From NCBI GenBank assembly GCA_916613615.1, contig OU744731.1, positions 60,479,880 to 60,543,879 on the forward strand: a stretch of 64,000 nt of DNA. The letters run 5' to 3'. This document shows, piece by piece, positions 46,601 through 51,965 of the stretch. The notes beneath the pieces are model-generated. The model did no database searches. It was not told the origin of the DNA and saw only the letters and a program-made list of their open reading frames with translations. The position numbers were made by a program, and so were the translations under genes. The number at the start of each line of letters is the position of its first letter. The first letter of the stretch is position 1. The stretch is from Steromphala cineraria (taxonomy: Eukaryota; Mollusca; Gastropoda; Trochida; Trochidae).

Positions 46601-49600
46601 AGTAATATTAACACGAGTATTACTCGAAGTTAATTTCACAAAATTAATTTCTATCAACACGAATTGCTGAAAGTTATGAATATTTTTTACATTCATCAAC
46701 GATTGTTGGTATATTTCAAATCAAAACACACGAGGGTGATATTCTATGTATCATTCAAATTCACTCTTTTTGAGATCTCAGAGAAAAAATAGAGCCATTG
46801 GCTCTGTAGCTCATCAGGCTTAATCATCAATTATGCTGTAGAGTGTGGCCAATGTGATTCCCCCTTTGTATAGGCCACAGGGCCACCAAACATAAAATTA
46901 AGTATATAGGTGACAAGTTTCAGTTTTCTAGAACTTATACTTCAGGAGAAGAAGATGAAAATAGATTTGAAGGACGTTCCTGTTGCCTATATTAGGGGCA
47001 ACAGGGCCACCAAAGCTACAATTCATAATCCTCACTAGTCAAGGAGTCTGTACACAAAGTTCCAGCTTTCTAGGCCTTATGGTTCTGGAGAAGAAGATGA
47101 AAAAAGGTTTTTAGGGCGTGGCCCCTATAGGGGTCACAGGGCCACCAAAGCTAAAATTTATAATCCTCACTGGCCAAGGAGTCTGAACACAAAGTTTCAG
47201 CTTTCTATGCATTATGCTTCTTGAGAAGAACATGAAAAAAGGGTTTTTAGGGCGTAGCCCCTGTGGCCCTTAGTAGGGGTCACAGGGCAACCAAAGCTAC
47301 AATTTATCGTCCTCACTATTCAAGGAGTCTGTACACAAAGTTTCAGCTTTCTAGGCCTTATGGTTCTGGAGAAGAAGATGAAAATAGGTTTTAAGGGCGT
47401 GGCCCCTGTGGCTCTTATAAGGGGTCACAGGGCCACCAAAGCTACAATTTATAATCCTCACTATTCAAGGAGTCTGTACACAAAGTTTCAGCTTTCTAGC
47501 CCTCATGGTTCTGGAGAAGAAGATGAAAATAGATTTTTAGGGCGTGGACCCTGTGGCCCTTATTAAGGGTCACAGGGCCACCAAAGCTACAATTTATAAT
47601 CCTCACTAGCCAAGGAGTCTCTACACTAAGTTTCAGCTTTCTAGGCCTTATGGTTCTGGAGAAGAAGTCGAAATTCCACAAGTTTACGGACGGACGGATG
47701 GACGGACGGACGCCGGACACCATGCCATGCCATAAGCCAATCGGGCCTTACAGGCCAGATGAGCTAAAAATGTAAAATCTCTGAACACAACAACACTAGA
47801 TTTTCAAGACAGTGATGTGACAGTGACAGTTTATGGTGTTATTACTTGAAGTAAAAGCACTGCATGGGTTGCCATGTAGCGTTGACAATGACAGGAAATT
47901 GTGCAAAACGTAGGCCTACTGCCAAAACCATATCTCCTTGTCATGCTGGTTAATTATTAACTGTAGTATTACAGATAATAAACAAAATACTTTCCGATGA
48001 TCTGACGGGATTTCAACCCAGGTCCGCTCAGCTAAGCCGCGGCCTTATAGTAACCGTATGGAACCAGCGATGTAGGTCATGTTCTAAATATAGCACGAGT
48101 CAATTTCAGTAGCTCTGATAATAAATACATGTTTTCAACGTAAACATTTAGTGACATCTTTAAGTATGACTTGTCACGTGGTCGTAAGTGATCTACCTAT
48201 TAGTAAACATAAGTCTTTTTTCGATGTCACCATCGTACTTACACAAACATTACTTTTAAATCGCCAGGCGAGCCCAGCGTGAAATTAAATCGCGTGGGTT
48301 ATAAAAAGGTGGATTCTGCGATTATTGAATGCGAAATAATGCTCTTATCTGGAACAAATGCAGACTCTTCATCAAATGAAGATGTTTTTGATTGAGTCTG
48401 TAAACGTTTATCAGCGTCTTTAATAGAAAATAGTGTTTCTCTTTTAACATGACATTTAAAGCGAAATCATATTCCACAGTTTAATGTGCCAAATATTTTG
48501 TATTACCCACATGGTGACGTAATGCATTTTTTGCTACAGCTCTGTTCATTGGTCTTTTGATTTTGATACAACACATGTGATTGGCGCGGCTTCCCTTTGA
48601 AAATATCAAGAGTAATATAGAGAGAATTCAGAAAAGTTTTAGGAGAATCAAATCAAAATACTTGGTGCCCTTTGGGGCACCAAGCAATAAGGATGGGTAT
48701 CGTTCCTCAAGACTGTATTGCAATATATTGCGATAGTGGAAAGTGTATTGCAATGCGTATCGCAATACATTGGTACTTTTCAAATTCAAGAATGTGCATG
48801 CTATTTTGTCTAAATATGAGCATTACAACGATAATCGTCAACTTTAGCCGTTTTGGAATAGAATATTTTTTCGTGAACTGTATACATATTTCAGCTATTT
48901 TCATAACACAACTTCACATTTTGTAACGTAATCTCCGTAAAACCAGGTTTTATTTGTTTGTGTTTTTTTGGGTAGATTTTAGATGGAAATTACTCATTTT
49001 CAAACGTTCGATATATTGGATATTTTCATGAGTGTGTACCGATTCGTTTCATATTGTTCCTGTTTGAGTGGCATTCTAGAAGTTGATGGTATAAGGAAGA
49101 CAAGAGTAATTCTATGGATGAACAACTTCTTTATTGGATGGTGGCGACGTTTCGGTATAGATTCTTATAATTCCTATGCTTGATAACGGTATAAGAATCT
49201 ATACCGAAACGTCGCCACCATCCAATAAAGAAGTTGTTCATCCATAGAATTACTCTTGTCTTCCATATTGTTCCTGTATTGCAATTTACCGATATATCGA
49301 TAATTTAACTGCAAATATCAATCAAAAAAAGTTATCGAGAAAATAACATCTGAAAAAATATCGCAAAAATATTCGTTGGAATTATTTAATTAAAAGAAAC
49401 GTTTCATCAGACAATTTGTTGTTGTTCAAAATTGTATTTTTCAACCTGGTAATTTCCAAAGTGTAATTGCAACTGTGTAAAATATGATTTAAATAATAGT
49501 TATCGAGAAAATTACATCTGAAAAAATATCGGAAAAATATTTGTTGGAATTATTTAATTAAAAGAAAAGTTTCATCAGACAATTTGTTGTTGTTCAAAAT

Positions 49601-50886
49601 TGTATTTTTCAACCTGGTTATTTCCAAAGTGCAATTGCAACTGTGTAAAATATGAGTTAAAATAATCGTTATCGGCATCTTATTGTCTGACGTACAACCT
49701 ATTGATCACAATTTTTGTATCCCATCCTTTGTGATCGACTCTAGACCAAGTGATTACAATAATAGATAACAATGACTCACTTGAAATTACATTCAAGCGA
49801 TCTGCATACAATATATAATTGATGAATTTTAAAGGGGCAGTAGCACGTCTTTAACATTTTATATTTAAAAAATTCACTGATAATTATACTTTCATTCTAA
49901 ATGTAGTAAAAGGGCATAACTATGCAAAAATCAGAAAAATCTTGCAAACTAGATCAAGAGTGTCATTGATTGCACTCACCTAGGTGTGACCATGTCTGAG
50001 AAAAAAAATCCCCATTGAAGCATCAGACCTCGTTTATCGCTCAAGTCCAATCGCAAAATCAAGGACCGTAACTCAGTCAAAAATGATACTTCAGGAATGT
50101 TTTCTAGCGTGATCAAGAATATCATTAGGTGTATCCAAAACCAAAATTTTACCCATCTAAGTGTAATAGTTTCTGAGAAAATCTGTCCCCATAGTACACC
50201 ATAAAACCAAGTCCAAAACGTGACGGTTCCATGGAAACGACAAAAATTGTGATTCCAGAATATTCAAAAAGTCCAAAATCTAGACATGGTAATATTGCAC
50301 AAGTGTCCAAAGACCTAACGGTGTTTGAGATAATTGACCGGACGAAAGGACAGACAGACGGAAGGTAGGAAACCCGGAAGGACAGAAGGACGGGAGGACG
50401 GAGGGACGGAAGGACAGAAAGACGGGAGGACGGAAGGATAGAAGGACGGAAGGACAGAAAGACGGGAGGACGGGAGGACAGAAGGACGGAAGGACAGGAC
50501 GAAAGGACAAAAGGAAAGACAGATGGACAGAGAGAGGAAAGGACAGAAGGACGACAGGACGGAAGGACAGACAGGCGGAAGAACAGAAGGACGGTAGGAC
50601 AGAAGGAAGTAAGGACGGAGGGACGAAAGGACAGAAAGATGGATGGGATGACCGCGTTGGATATTCACATTATGGAATAACACATACGATTTCCATTATC
50701 CCCGACCCTCCCTTTATTTATATCACTCGTGTATACCTGTATTGCAAATATAGGCCAAAGTAACGGATGTGGTGCTTTGTCAACCGGAAATAACATCTCC
50801 TCTGCATGGTCAGACTCAATGACCACTTCCGGGATGTCGACTTCAGATGGTGTCGTAGGGGGGCTGTCCATTTCGTGGTCAGTCAT
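16297..50886 (-). CDS. SLC23: SLC23/NAT-family nucleobase-ascorbate transporter, complete 11-exon gene
   Basis: Polytopic membrane transporter. The family moves ascorbate or nucleobases across the plasma membrane, with sodium in vertebrate SLC23. Joining exons 50737-50886, 46334-46485, 43137-43219, 41659-41741, 35239-35420, 34428-34545, 32847-33003, 31838-32091, 18363-18636, 17781-17876 and 16297-16640 gives 1893 bases, 630 residues plus TAG. All introns are GT-AG and all phases match. Family hallmarks: RFIGPVTLAPTIMLVG (about 182-197), SWLLCYTLTITDVLPG (264-279), GMPTFSVSGYAGML (312-325), APPPMHSVNRG (349-359) and MPDPVIGG (423-430). Sequons at N140, N143 and N280 lie in predicted outer loops. 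Odd: three substrate-site motifs are altered (see findings). The start is the first ATG after an in-frame TAA. SLC23A1/A2 orthology cannot be decided. Confidence 0.93.
17781..17876 (-). CDS. SLC23: SLC23-like exon 10 (residues 485-516 plus one base)
   Basis: Acceptor TTACAG, donor GTAGGT at 17780-17775. It encodes NTEVDQVLTVLLSTPMFVTG and VVGCLLDNIAP, matching the family pattern ELDQVLxVLLxTxMFVGG...LDNTIPG in the last two TM segments. Phase 1 on both sides. Confidence 0.92.
17941..18184 (+). repeat. Local tandem duplication in intron 10's upstream neighbour, with tRNA-like B-box word
   Basis: A block of about 115 bases (ATCTTTATTTCTTGAGCGAT ... TATTGTCCACTCCGAG) occurs at 17941-18053 and again at 18063-18184, with a 15-base indel. 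It lies in intron 9, between exons 10 and 9. The second copy is followed by ATTCGAACCCC, whose complement GGGGTTCGAAT resembles a tRNA B box, so a SINE remnant is possible. No complete tRNA fold is apparent. Confidence 0.6.
18363..18636 (-). CDS. SLC23: SLC23-like exon 9 (residues 394-484 plus one base)
   Basis: Acceptor TTCTCAG, donor GTAACT at 18362-18357. It encodes IASRAVFLTAGVLLILFGVF, GKFGAALAMMPDPVIGG, NLAMLVSVGISLLQQV and SSSRNLMIIGLCIVLGLKIP, the family's TM10-TM12 region. The exon contains an internal GGTAAGT (the Gly-Lys codons, about 18572-18578) that could act as a cryptic donor. Its acceptor and first 58 or so bases recur about 17 times upstream (18580-20515). Confidence 0.94.
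18580..20515 (-). repeat. 108-bp tandem array repeating the exon 9 acceptor and exon start
   Basis: About 17-18 units of 108 bp; the word CTGTTAGGAACACGG recurs at 18609, 18717, 18825 and so on. On the minus strand each unit has an intron-like part (GACTCAAATAGATATGATTT, then ATCATACACAG or ATCATTCTCAG) followed by the exon 9 start: GTAGCAAGCCGGGCCGTG, GGAGTGTTGCT, then a roughly 9-base insertion, then TTCTGTTTGGGGTGTTT. The real exon 9 is the last unit in transcription order. Array units encode VASRAV, the family consensus, where the real exon reads IASRAV. The 108-bp length is divisible by three, so long ORFs on both strands are artefacts of periodicity. Confidence 0.93.
20516..20902. repeat. 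Insertion in the 108-bp array with a 21-bp perfect hairpin and TATTGGCC repeats
   Basis: AATCAAGTTTTTCCGTATTGG (20537-20557) is perfectly matched by its complement at 20571-20591, with a 13-base loop. Four spaced TATTGGCC words follow at about 20765-20835. The block splits an isolated last 108-bp unit (20903-20958) from the main array, so it inserted after the array formed. Non-coding. Confidence 0.7.
20903..20958 (-). repeat. Detached partial unit of the 108-bp array
   Basis: AAAGAACCATAATGAAGCAG then CAACACTCGAGCTGTTAGGA and CACGGATCGGCTTGC. This is the same sequence as the array units but with more mismatches, and it lies 390 bases beyond the array. Confidence 0.8.
20985..21335 (+). repeat. 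Interspersed repeat D, copy 1
   Basis: Shares a series of blocks with 51645-51965: CTGAGAGAAA, AAATAGTGTTTT, GATTGTTACGGTTAACTGTTG/ACTGATACGG..., ATTATCCGTTTCG, GGATGCCTCAAAG, CATGATATTTGCA and AATACACAGGTAA. A reversed copy occupies about 41210-41540. The 33-bp satellite begins about 12 bases after its right end. Non-coding. Confidence 0.65.
21345..30494 (+). repeat. Satellite of about 277 33-bp units
   Basis: Unit: ATTCTCTCCCCACAGAGG then CAGCTCAGTCATACT (33 bp), about 9.15 kb in total, in intron 8. Variants are few: CATACG (first units only), CATACT or CATACC, TCTCCCC or TATCCCC, TCAAAC, CTCACTC (clustered 27970-29070), CCGCAG. One-base deletions at about 25050, 27257 and 27291 and an insertion near 27893 shift the phase. 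Because the length is a multiple of three and lacks stops, all three plus-strand frames and one minus-strand frame stay open, giving a spurious 3057-residue ORF. Higher-order structure: variant patterns at 21853-22640 recur at 23272-24060, a shift of 1419 bp (43 units). Confidence 0.97.
30495..31740 (+). mobile_element. Element B, copy flanking the satellite, split by a LINE
   Basis: After the last satellite unit come GGGATAGAAAGGTAGAAATC and GATTGGAGGCAATCGAAGTT (30530-30570). The LINE follows (30571-31266), then GTGCAATCAGCGACGCCG, GCTTCGGCAAAGCTTTCG and CTTCGCTTTTTACCTTCTC (31270-31410), and finally GGGCTGCAAATAAGGGAG and CAATCTGCCGGAACCCC with TTGGCGTAATAGAAC (31640-31725). These blocks occur in the same order in the reversed copy at 14990-15490, and the last ones also occur in MITE A. 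The satellite therefore sits at the left end of this element. Confidence 0.75.
30571..31266 (-). pseudogene. 5'-truncated LINE tail (CR1/Rex-like) with 3' hairpin
   Basis: The minus-strand ORF from about 31260 to 30779 encodes the post-RT region: YLGTIIDDKLSWKSNTHRVH, AQQRLFFLRKLRSFNV, LFYQTFINSILTFSFHAWYG, then KKALAIQCDPSHFLNECYVF and LPSGRRF, ending at the stop near 30779. The 3' UTR ends with TTTCCCCGCGGGGATAATAA and (CTTATCTTAT)n (about 30610-30575), the hairpin plus microsatellite end typical of CR1/L2/Rex-like elements. It inserted into element B; the short GTTA at both junctions may be the target duplication. 5' truncated. Confidence 0.85.
31838..32091 (-). CDS. SLC23: SLC23-like exon 8 (residues 309-393), substrate-site exon
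   Basis: Acceptor TTCCAG, donor GTATCT at 31837-31832. It encodes FGMPTFSVSGYAGML, TM8 ITILELIGGYFAIARV (glutamate 334 kept; the usual GDY reads GGY), APPPMHSVNRG, and NVPYLNILGTVAVTK, which occupies the NAT signature position where SVCT proteins have PNIG-x4-TK. Here the asparagine position is isoleucine 385. Confidence 0.93.
32343..32650 (+). mobile_element. MITE family C (TTAA-flanked), copy 1
   Basis: Starts AGGGGCAGTAGCACGTTT directly after TTAA (32339-32342). The interior has GTGTGAACACCTTTTATTCA, AAAAAGGAATCGCATGGCT and CCTGACATCACCTCATATTC, and the right end is a decayed CCCTCGAAAAACGTACTACT. It lies in intron 7. The same family is at 33420-33620, 34602-34676, 44148-44486 and 49833-49915. 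TTAA duplications would suit a piggyBac- or Kolobok-derived element. Confidence 0.75.
32847..33003 (-). CDS. SLC23: SLC23-like exon 7 (residues 257-308)
   Basis: Acceptor CCTTCAG, donor GTAGGT at 32846-32841. It encodes VFLAVGLSWLLCYTLTITDV, LPGNST (sequon N280) and a loop ending TPWIYIPIP, the counterpart of the family's WFRVPYPGQWG region. Part of this exon, with its donor and the start of the intron, is present again in inverse orientation at 34678-34866. Confidence 0.92.
33060..33415. repeat. Decayed interspersed repeat in intron 6
   Basis: Contains GAACAAGGGCCATAACTCAG and TTTCTGAGAAAATTTGTTCC, words shared with the repeat at 49965-50280 (AAGGACCGTAACTCAG, TTTCTGAGAAAATCTGTCCC). No gene. 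Confidence 0.5.
33420..33621 (+). mobile_element. MITE family C, partial copy
   Basis: CCATTTTTGTGTGAACACC through CCTGACATCACCCTCTTTTC and AAAAACGTGAGAAC parallel 32460-32640. The left half is missing. It is interrupted at 33627 by the CACTGTG element. Confidence 0.7.
33627..34055. mobile_element. 429-bp element with 58-bp terminal inverted repeats and TAAAT duplication
   Basis: Left end CACTGTGTATAACCGTACAC; the right end is its exact complement (34036-34055). The inverted repeats extend over about 58 bp with one mismatch (GGAGAAATG versus GGAGAATTG). Flanking direct repeats TAAAT are at 33622-33626 and 34056-34060. The interior is non-coding. Nested in MITE C remnants within intron 6. Superfamily not assigned. 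Confidence 0.88.
34428..34545 (-). CDS. SLC23: SLC23-like exon 6 (residues 217-256)
   Basis: Acceptor TTACAG, donor GTAAGT at 34427-34422. It encodes TM6 (GSLVVIFSLLMGGITIPIRV) and the cytoplasmic stretch ISSIIRYPIFQLNS, corresponding to the family's FxLFKLFPV area. Phase 2 entry and phase 0 exit fit both neighbours. Confidence 0.9.
34602..34676 (+). mobile_element. MITE family C, end fragment fused to the inverted exon 7 copy
   Basis: TTAAAGGGGCAGTAGCACGT, then GGTGATGTCATAAAATGAAA and ATGGTTCCAATTGTC. The match to family C stops exactly where the exon 7 sequence begins (GTCTTGCCTGGGAACTC at 34678), with a short overlap at ATTGTC. Confidence 0.75.
34678..34866 (+). pseudogene. Inverted partial copy of SLC23-like exon 7 with donor and intron start
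   Basis: Plus-strand 34678-34776 reads as the second two thirds of exon 7 (LPGNSTISGQRVRTD ... TPWIYILIP), followed by the donor CTTGTAGGTAACAACTTGG and about 85 bases of the intron 7 start (CATTTTCACAAAATCATTCA, AAGCAAATGTGA). The genuine exon is on the minus strand at 32847-33003, so this copy is inverted. It lies in intron 5. Identity over the exon part is about 90 percent by eye, with an I for P change near its end. Confidence 0.9.
34867..35205 (+). mobile_element. Repeat E with terminal palindrome, copy 1
   Basis: Matches 42186-42545 block by block: GGCAGTCATAT/GACAGTCATATCC, CCTAGGGCAAAATAT, ATTGTGACGTCACGTT, AACAATGCTTTGGCGTCACG, CTATGACATCACAATCTG and GAGAAGTAGGTTTTGTGTAT. It ends in a long imperfect palindrome (CATGACATACTATGG ... 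CATAGTATGTCATGG, 35088-35196) with the loop CTTGCTTTCGCTCGGG. Non-coding, intron 5. Confidence 0.75.
35239..35420 (-). CDS. SLC23: SLC23-like exon 5 (residues 157-216)
   Basis: Acceptor CTAG directly before ATTCAGGGC (35420), donor GTAAGT at 35238-35233. It encodes IQGNLLLASLTHVLLGATGV and RFIGPVTLAPTIMLVG, the strongly conserved TM4-TM5 region, then ESQWGIAS. The first 12 coding bases and the acceptor are repeated about 37 times in the tandem array just upstream (35409-36960). Confidence 0.93.
35409..36960 (-). repeat. 41-bp minisatellite repeating the exon 5 splice acceptor
   Basis: About 37 units of 40-42 bp. The plus-strand unit is ATTGCCCTGAATCTAGTAAA then TAGAACAAAAGTAGCAAGACC. On the minus strand every unit reads TTCTATTTACTAG followed by ATTCAGGGCAAT, i.e. 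a pyrimidine-rich tract, an AG, and the first 12 coding bases of exon 5. The true exon 5 is the final unit. Units farthest from the exon (36830-36960 and on to about 37120) are the most degraded, which suggests growth at the exon-proximal side. Confidence 0.93.
36961..37807. other. Intron 4 sequence with decayed minisatellite units
   Basis: Scattered degraded 41-bp units to about 37125 (ATTGTCCTGAATCAATA, TTTCCCTGAATCTAG), then AT-rich sequence without repeats I recognise. ORFs here are incidental. Confidence 0.5.
37808..40738. mobile_element. 2.93-kb segment bounded by 47-bp inverted repeats (hAT-like end motif)
   Basis: 37808-37854 and 40692-40738 are inverted copies, 46 of 47 bases matching. 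They contain CAAGGGCGGATCCAGGA, which resembles the CAGGGGCGGATCCAG ends of animal hAT elements. The inverted identity extends outward past that core (CCTAATCAATGTAAA), so the boundaries are not those of a simple hAT. The interior has no recognisable transposase. A 76-codon plus-strand ORF (40108-40338, MDEHLVKCLKDQNFNDVNRV...) is the best coding candidate but matches nothing I know. In intron 4. Confidence 0.65.
41210..41540 (-). repeat. Interspersed repeat D, reversed copy
   Basis: Reverse complement shares AAACACTATTTTT-type and TTCGAAAGTTTGACCCCTGG, CAATGACCTGCC, GCTATCTGCTAGG, CGGAAACTGAATCTG and TTTCATCATTATCGGTTTCG with 51700-51930 and 21100-21290. It lies in intron 4, just downstream of exon 4 in transcription. 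Confidence 0.5.
41659..41741 (-). CDS. SLC23: SLC23-like exon 4 (residues 129-156)
   Basis: Acceptor TTTCAG, donor GTTTGT at 41658-41653 (weaker than the other donors). It encodes the hydrophilic loop after TM3 with two N-glycosylation sequons (HNVSNSS), then EEPWKTKMTE, equivalent to the W-x-x-R/K-M-x-E-I-Q-G element that leads into TM4. Phases on both sides agree with exons 3 and 5. Confidence 0.85.
42186..42543 (+). mobile_element. Repeat E with terminal palindrome, copy 2
   Basis: Parallels 34867-35205 (see there). The terminal palindrome is at about 42411-42531 (CCATGACATTCTATGATTA ... ATCATAGTATTTCATGG) with loop CTCGCTCTCGCTGGGGG. It is followed at once by the LINE target duplication at 42544. 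Confidence 0.75.
42561..43097 (-). pseudogene. Truncated CR1/L2-like LINE 3' end with 17-bp target duplication
   Basis: The minus strand encodes the C-terminal tail: EARINFKVLCITYKCQ, PAYLANMIEDNIP, PLRSQNLNLLKAPK, FGQKSFSNAAPRLWNQFP and FKTKLKTYLFSN, ending at 42741. A frame change precedes EARINFK. The 3' UTR runs to an (ATT)n tail at about 42575-42561. ATGTATTGTATTGTATT flanks it at 42544-42560 and 43098-43114. Only 22 bases separate the right copy from the exon 3 donor. Confidence 0.85.
43137..43219 (-). CDS. SLC23: SLC23-like exon 3 (residues 101-129)
   Basis: Acceptor AAACAG, donor GTAAGG at 43136-43131. It encodes LPTLEGVNGVYIVSIAAIVQ and SNKFNFA, the counterpart of the family's RLPxLQG...F/TM3 stretch. 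A truncated LINE ends only 22 bases into the following intron. Confidence 0.88.
44148..44486 (+). mobile_element. MITE family C, complete copy with TTAA duplication
   Basis: Begins AGGGGCAGTAGCACGTTTTT and ends AAAACGTGCTACTGCCCCT; TTAA on both sides (44144-44147, 44487-44490). 339 bp. The interior is in reverse orientation relative to 32343-32650 (CCTTTTTCTTACCCAAAATG, AAGGTGTTCACACAAAAATG). In intron 2. Confidence 0.9.
45120..45335 (+). repeat. SINE-like/interspersed repeat
   Basis: ATTTATAGAGCGCGCATATC, ACTCGTGGTTGCTCAAGGCG and CACATATGTGGCGCTCAGG. The words AGAGCGC...CTCAAGGCGCTTAC are a common invertebrate repeat signature. No coding sequence. In intron 2. Confidence 0.5.
46025..46265 (-). 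repeat. tRNA-derived SINE-like element
   Basis: On the minus strand it starts with CGCCGATTCGAATCCCGG, a tRNA B-box-like word. It continues with CTTGGCAAGACACTTCAT, AATGGGTACCTGGAAAATTG and GTAGCGCTTTGAGCATGTCC and ends GGAAAAGGCGCCATGTAAG. The body (CTTGGCAAGACACTT ... GGGTACCTGG ... GGCGC) is the conserved type found in many marine-invertebrate SINEs. It lies directly 3' of exon 2 in the transcript (intron 2). Confidence 0.65.
46334..46485 (-). CDS. SLC23: SLC23-like exon 2 (residues 51-100 plus two bases)
   Basis: Acceptor TTTGCAG, donor GTATGT at 46333-46328. It encodes the rest of TM1 (YLLIAIPTILAVSVLVAEQL), a short loop, and TM2 (FSIGMFTCGISTIIQIIIGN), the counterpart of the family's GIxTLLQTTFGNRLP region. 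It ends with AG; the arginine codon is completed by the first G of exon 3. Confidence 0.9.
46790..47775 (-). repeat. CGTCCGTC-headed repeat, reversed copy
   Basis: Reverse orientation of the family at 12764-14221: it begins ATAGAGCCATTGGCTCTGTA and GCTCATCAGG, has about six units of about 145 bp (CAAGGAGTCTGTACACAAAG, CTGGAGAAGAAGATGAAAAT, GGGTCACAGGGCCACC), and ends in GGACGGACGG repeats (47685-47712) with CAGATGAGCTAAAAAT. It lies in intron 1. ORFs within it are periodicity artefacts. Confidence 0.85.
49095..49264. repeat. Perfect 74-bp palindrome with 22-bp loop
   Basis: 49095-49168 (GGAAGACAAGAGTAATTCTA ... GTTTCGGTATAGATTCTTAT) is the exact reverse complement of 49191-49264. Arms carry TTCTTTATTGGATGGTGG and CGACGTTTCGG. 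In intron 1. Perfect arms imply recent formation or active homogenisation. AATAAAGAAGTTGTTCATCC on the right arm resembles AATAAAGAAGCTGTAATCCA at 59702-59721, so a shared parent element is likely. Confidence 0.93.
49331..49663 (+). repeat. Direct tandem duplication, about 166 bp per unit
   Basis: GTTATCGAGAAAATAACATC ... GCAACTGTGTAAAATATGA occurs at about 49331-49497 and 49498-49663, with only a handful of substitutions. AT-rich, non-coding, intron 1. Confidence 0.85.
49833..49915 (+). mobile_element. MITE family C, left-end fragment
   Basis: TTAAAGGGGCAGTAGCACGT at 49829-49848, then TTTATATTTAAAAAATTCAC and TAATTATACTTTCATTCTAA, comparable to 32343-32430. It breaks off within 85 bases. 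Confidence 0.7.
49960..50650 (-). repeat. Interspersed repeat ending in a GGACRGAAGGAC microsatellite
   Basis: 49965-50335 holds GATCAAGAGTGTCATTGATT, TGACCATGTCTGAG and AAGGACCGTAACTCAG. 50336-50650 is an irregular GGACAGAAGGACGG repeat. In reverse orientation it has the plan of the other CGTCC-headed repeats (microsatellite first, then body). It lies in intron 1, about 90 bases from exon 1. ORFs rich in SFRPSVLPSF are artefacts. Confidence 0.75.
50737..50886 (-). CDS. SLC23: SLC23-like exon 1 (residues 1-50)
   Basis: Start ATG at 50886-50884; an in-frame TAA lies 12 bases upstream. It encodes an acidic cytoplasmic N-terminus (MTDHEMDSPPTTPSEVDIPE...) running into the first hydrophobic segment PLLWPIFAIQ. 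Donor GTATAC at 50736-50731, phase 0. The usual FQH-type motif at the exon 1/2 joint reads AIQ then YLL: the histidine is absent. Confidence 0.9.
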
Positions 50887-51644
50887 TTCAAAACCTTAAC
50901 TAATGGAAAAATTGAAAACATTTCAGGGGTACAAAACAAAACAAATCTTGATGAACTAACCGACTTTATAGAAAGAGTCTTCTGGGGTCCGTTTAAAAAA
51001 ACAACTAAACAATAGCAAGGTTACTCTCTAAGTGCCATCCTTACAATCATATTGTACTAATGCTACCTAAGTCTGTGTGTAAAATAGATTGGAAACTAAG
51101 CCTGTCCTGAAAATTAATTAATCAATTCCTAAGGGGAAAAATCAAGAAAAATGGAAAAGTTACCAGTCATGACCTCAAAGGTACCAGTCCTGACCAAAAA
51201 GTTACCAGTCCTTGCAAAAGATAGCCAGTCAAGGACTGGCGGACGGGCTATATTTTAGATACTGCTAAGTGACTTAAAGCCAACTTAGTGTTTTGTGCAA
51301 CGGGACCCTGAACTCTCAACTCAAGATATAATGTCCTGCGATACCAATTTTCTCTTGTAGCATAATTATAAATTGTTAGCAAAACGCAAATCTACAGCTG
51401 CATACCTTAAGTTTGTTCACTTGCTAGTGTATCTTAGTGCCAATATCATCATGATGTAATTAGGGTTTCGTTTTGAGGTCAATAAGATAACTCTAGCAGC
51501 ATTGACAAACACAGACTTAGTGTCATTAACTGTTCATGTAGAACATATTTCTGTATCGTTTTGTCAACGTATACAAGATGTCGAAATAGACCAAATACGG
51601 TTGGGGTAATATTTTTGAAATTCTGATTTTCGTTAATTTTGATT
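50887..51644 (-). other. Upstream region of the SLC23-like gene
   Basis: Minus-strand sequence immediately upstream of the start codon (50887-50930) is AT-rich; CCATTAG just upstream could be a splice acceptor for a non-coding first exon. Near 51160-51245 there is a small repeat of TTACCAGTC(A/C)TGACC. No promoter elements I can defend. Confidence 0.35.
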
Positions 51645-51965
51645 AAATATTCCAGATACACTCTCTGAGAGAAATATCAGGACAGAGTAATGAGGAATGT
51701 ATATGAATTAGATCTAAATCGGCTCATCACTTATGAAGGATTTTGTGCAGGAAAAAATAGTGTTTTCGAAATGTTGACCTCTGGTCATTCAAATGGCTTG
51801 TCAAAACTGATACGGTTAACTGTTGGCTATGGTATATATATCAACGCAAAATAAGTTTTAGCTAATGTATTGAAGCTTCAAAATTATCCGTTTCGTTTTC
51901 ACAATGCTAGGATGCCTCAAAGACATTGAAAATTACATGATATTTGCATTAGAATACACAGGTAA
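51645..51965 (+). repeat. Interspersed repeat D, copy 2
   Basis: Same blocks as 20985-21335: CTCTGAGAGAAATATCAG, AAAAATAGTGTTTTCGAAAT, ACGGTTAACTGTTGGCTATG, AAATTATCCGTTTCG, AGGATGCCTCAAAGACATTG, ATGATATTTGCATTAG and AATACACAGGTAAAAC. Confidence 0.65.

Noticed and set aside
46412..46699. 95-codon minus-strand ORF
   Set aside because: Overlaps exon 2 in the wrong frame and runs through its intron.
47360..47723. Two ORFs on opposite strands
   Set aside because: They lie inside the reversed CGTCCG-headed repeat and follow its period.
49095..49264. Hammerhead ribozyme as known from Penelope-like ends
   Set aside because: The GAAACGTC word is present on one arm, but no CTGATGA core at a suitable position; not supported. 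The same holds for 59524-59738, where only GATGAAG words occur.
50280..50683. Minus-strand ORFs rich in SFRPSVLPSF
   Set aside because: Translation of the GGACRGAAGGAC microsatellite.
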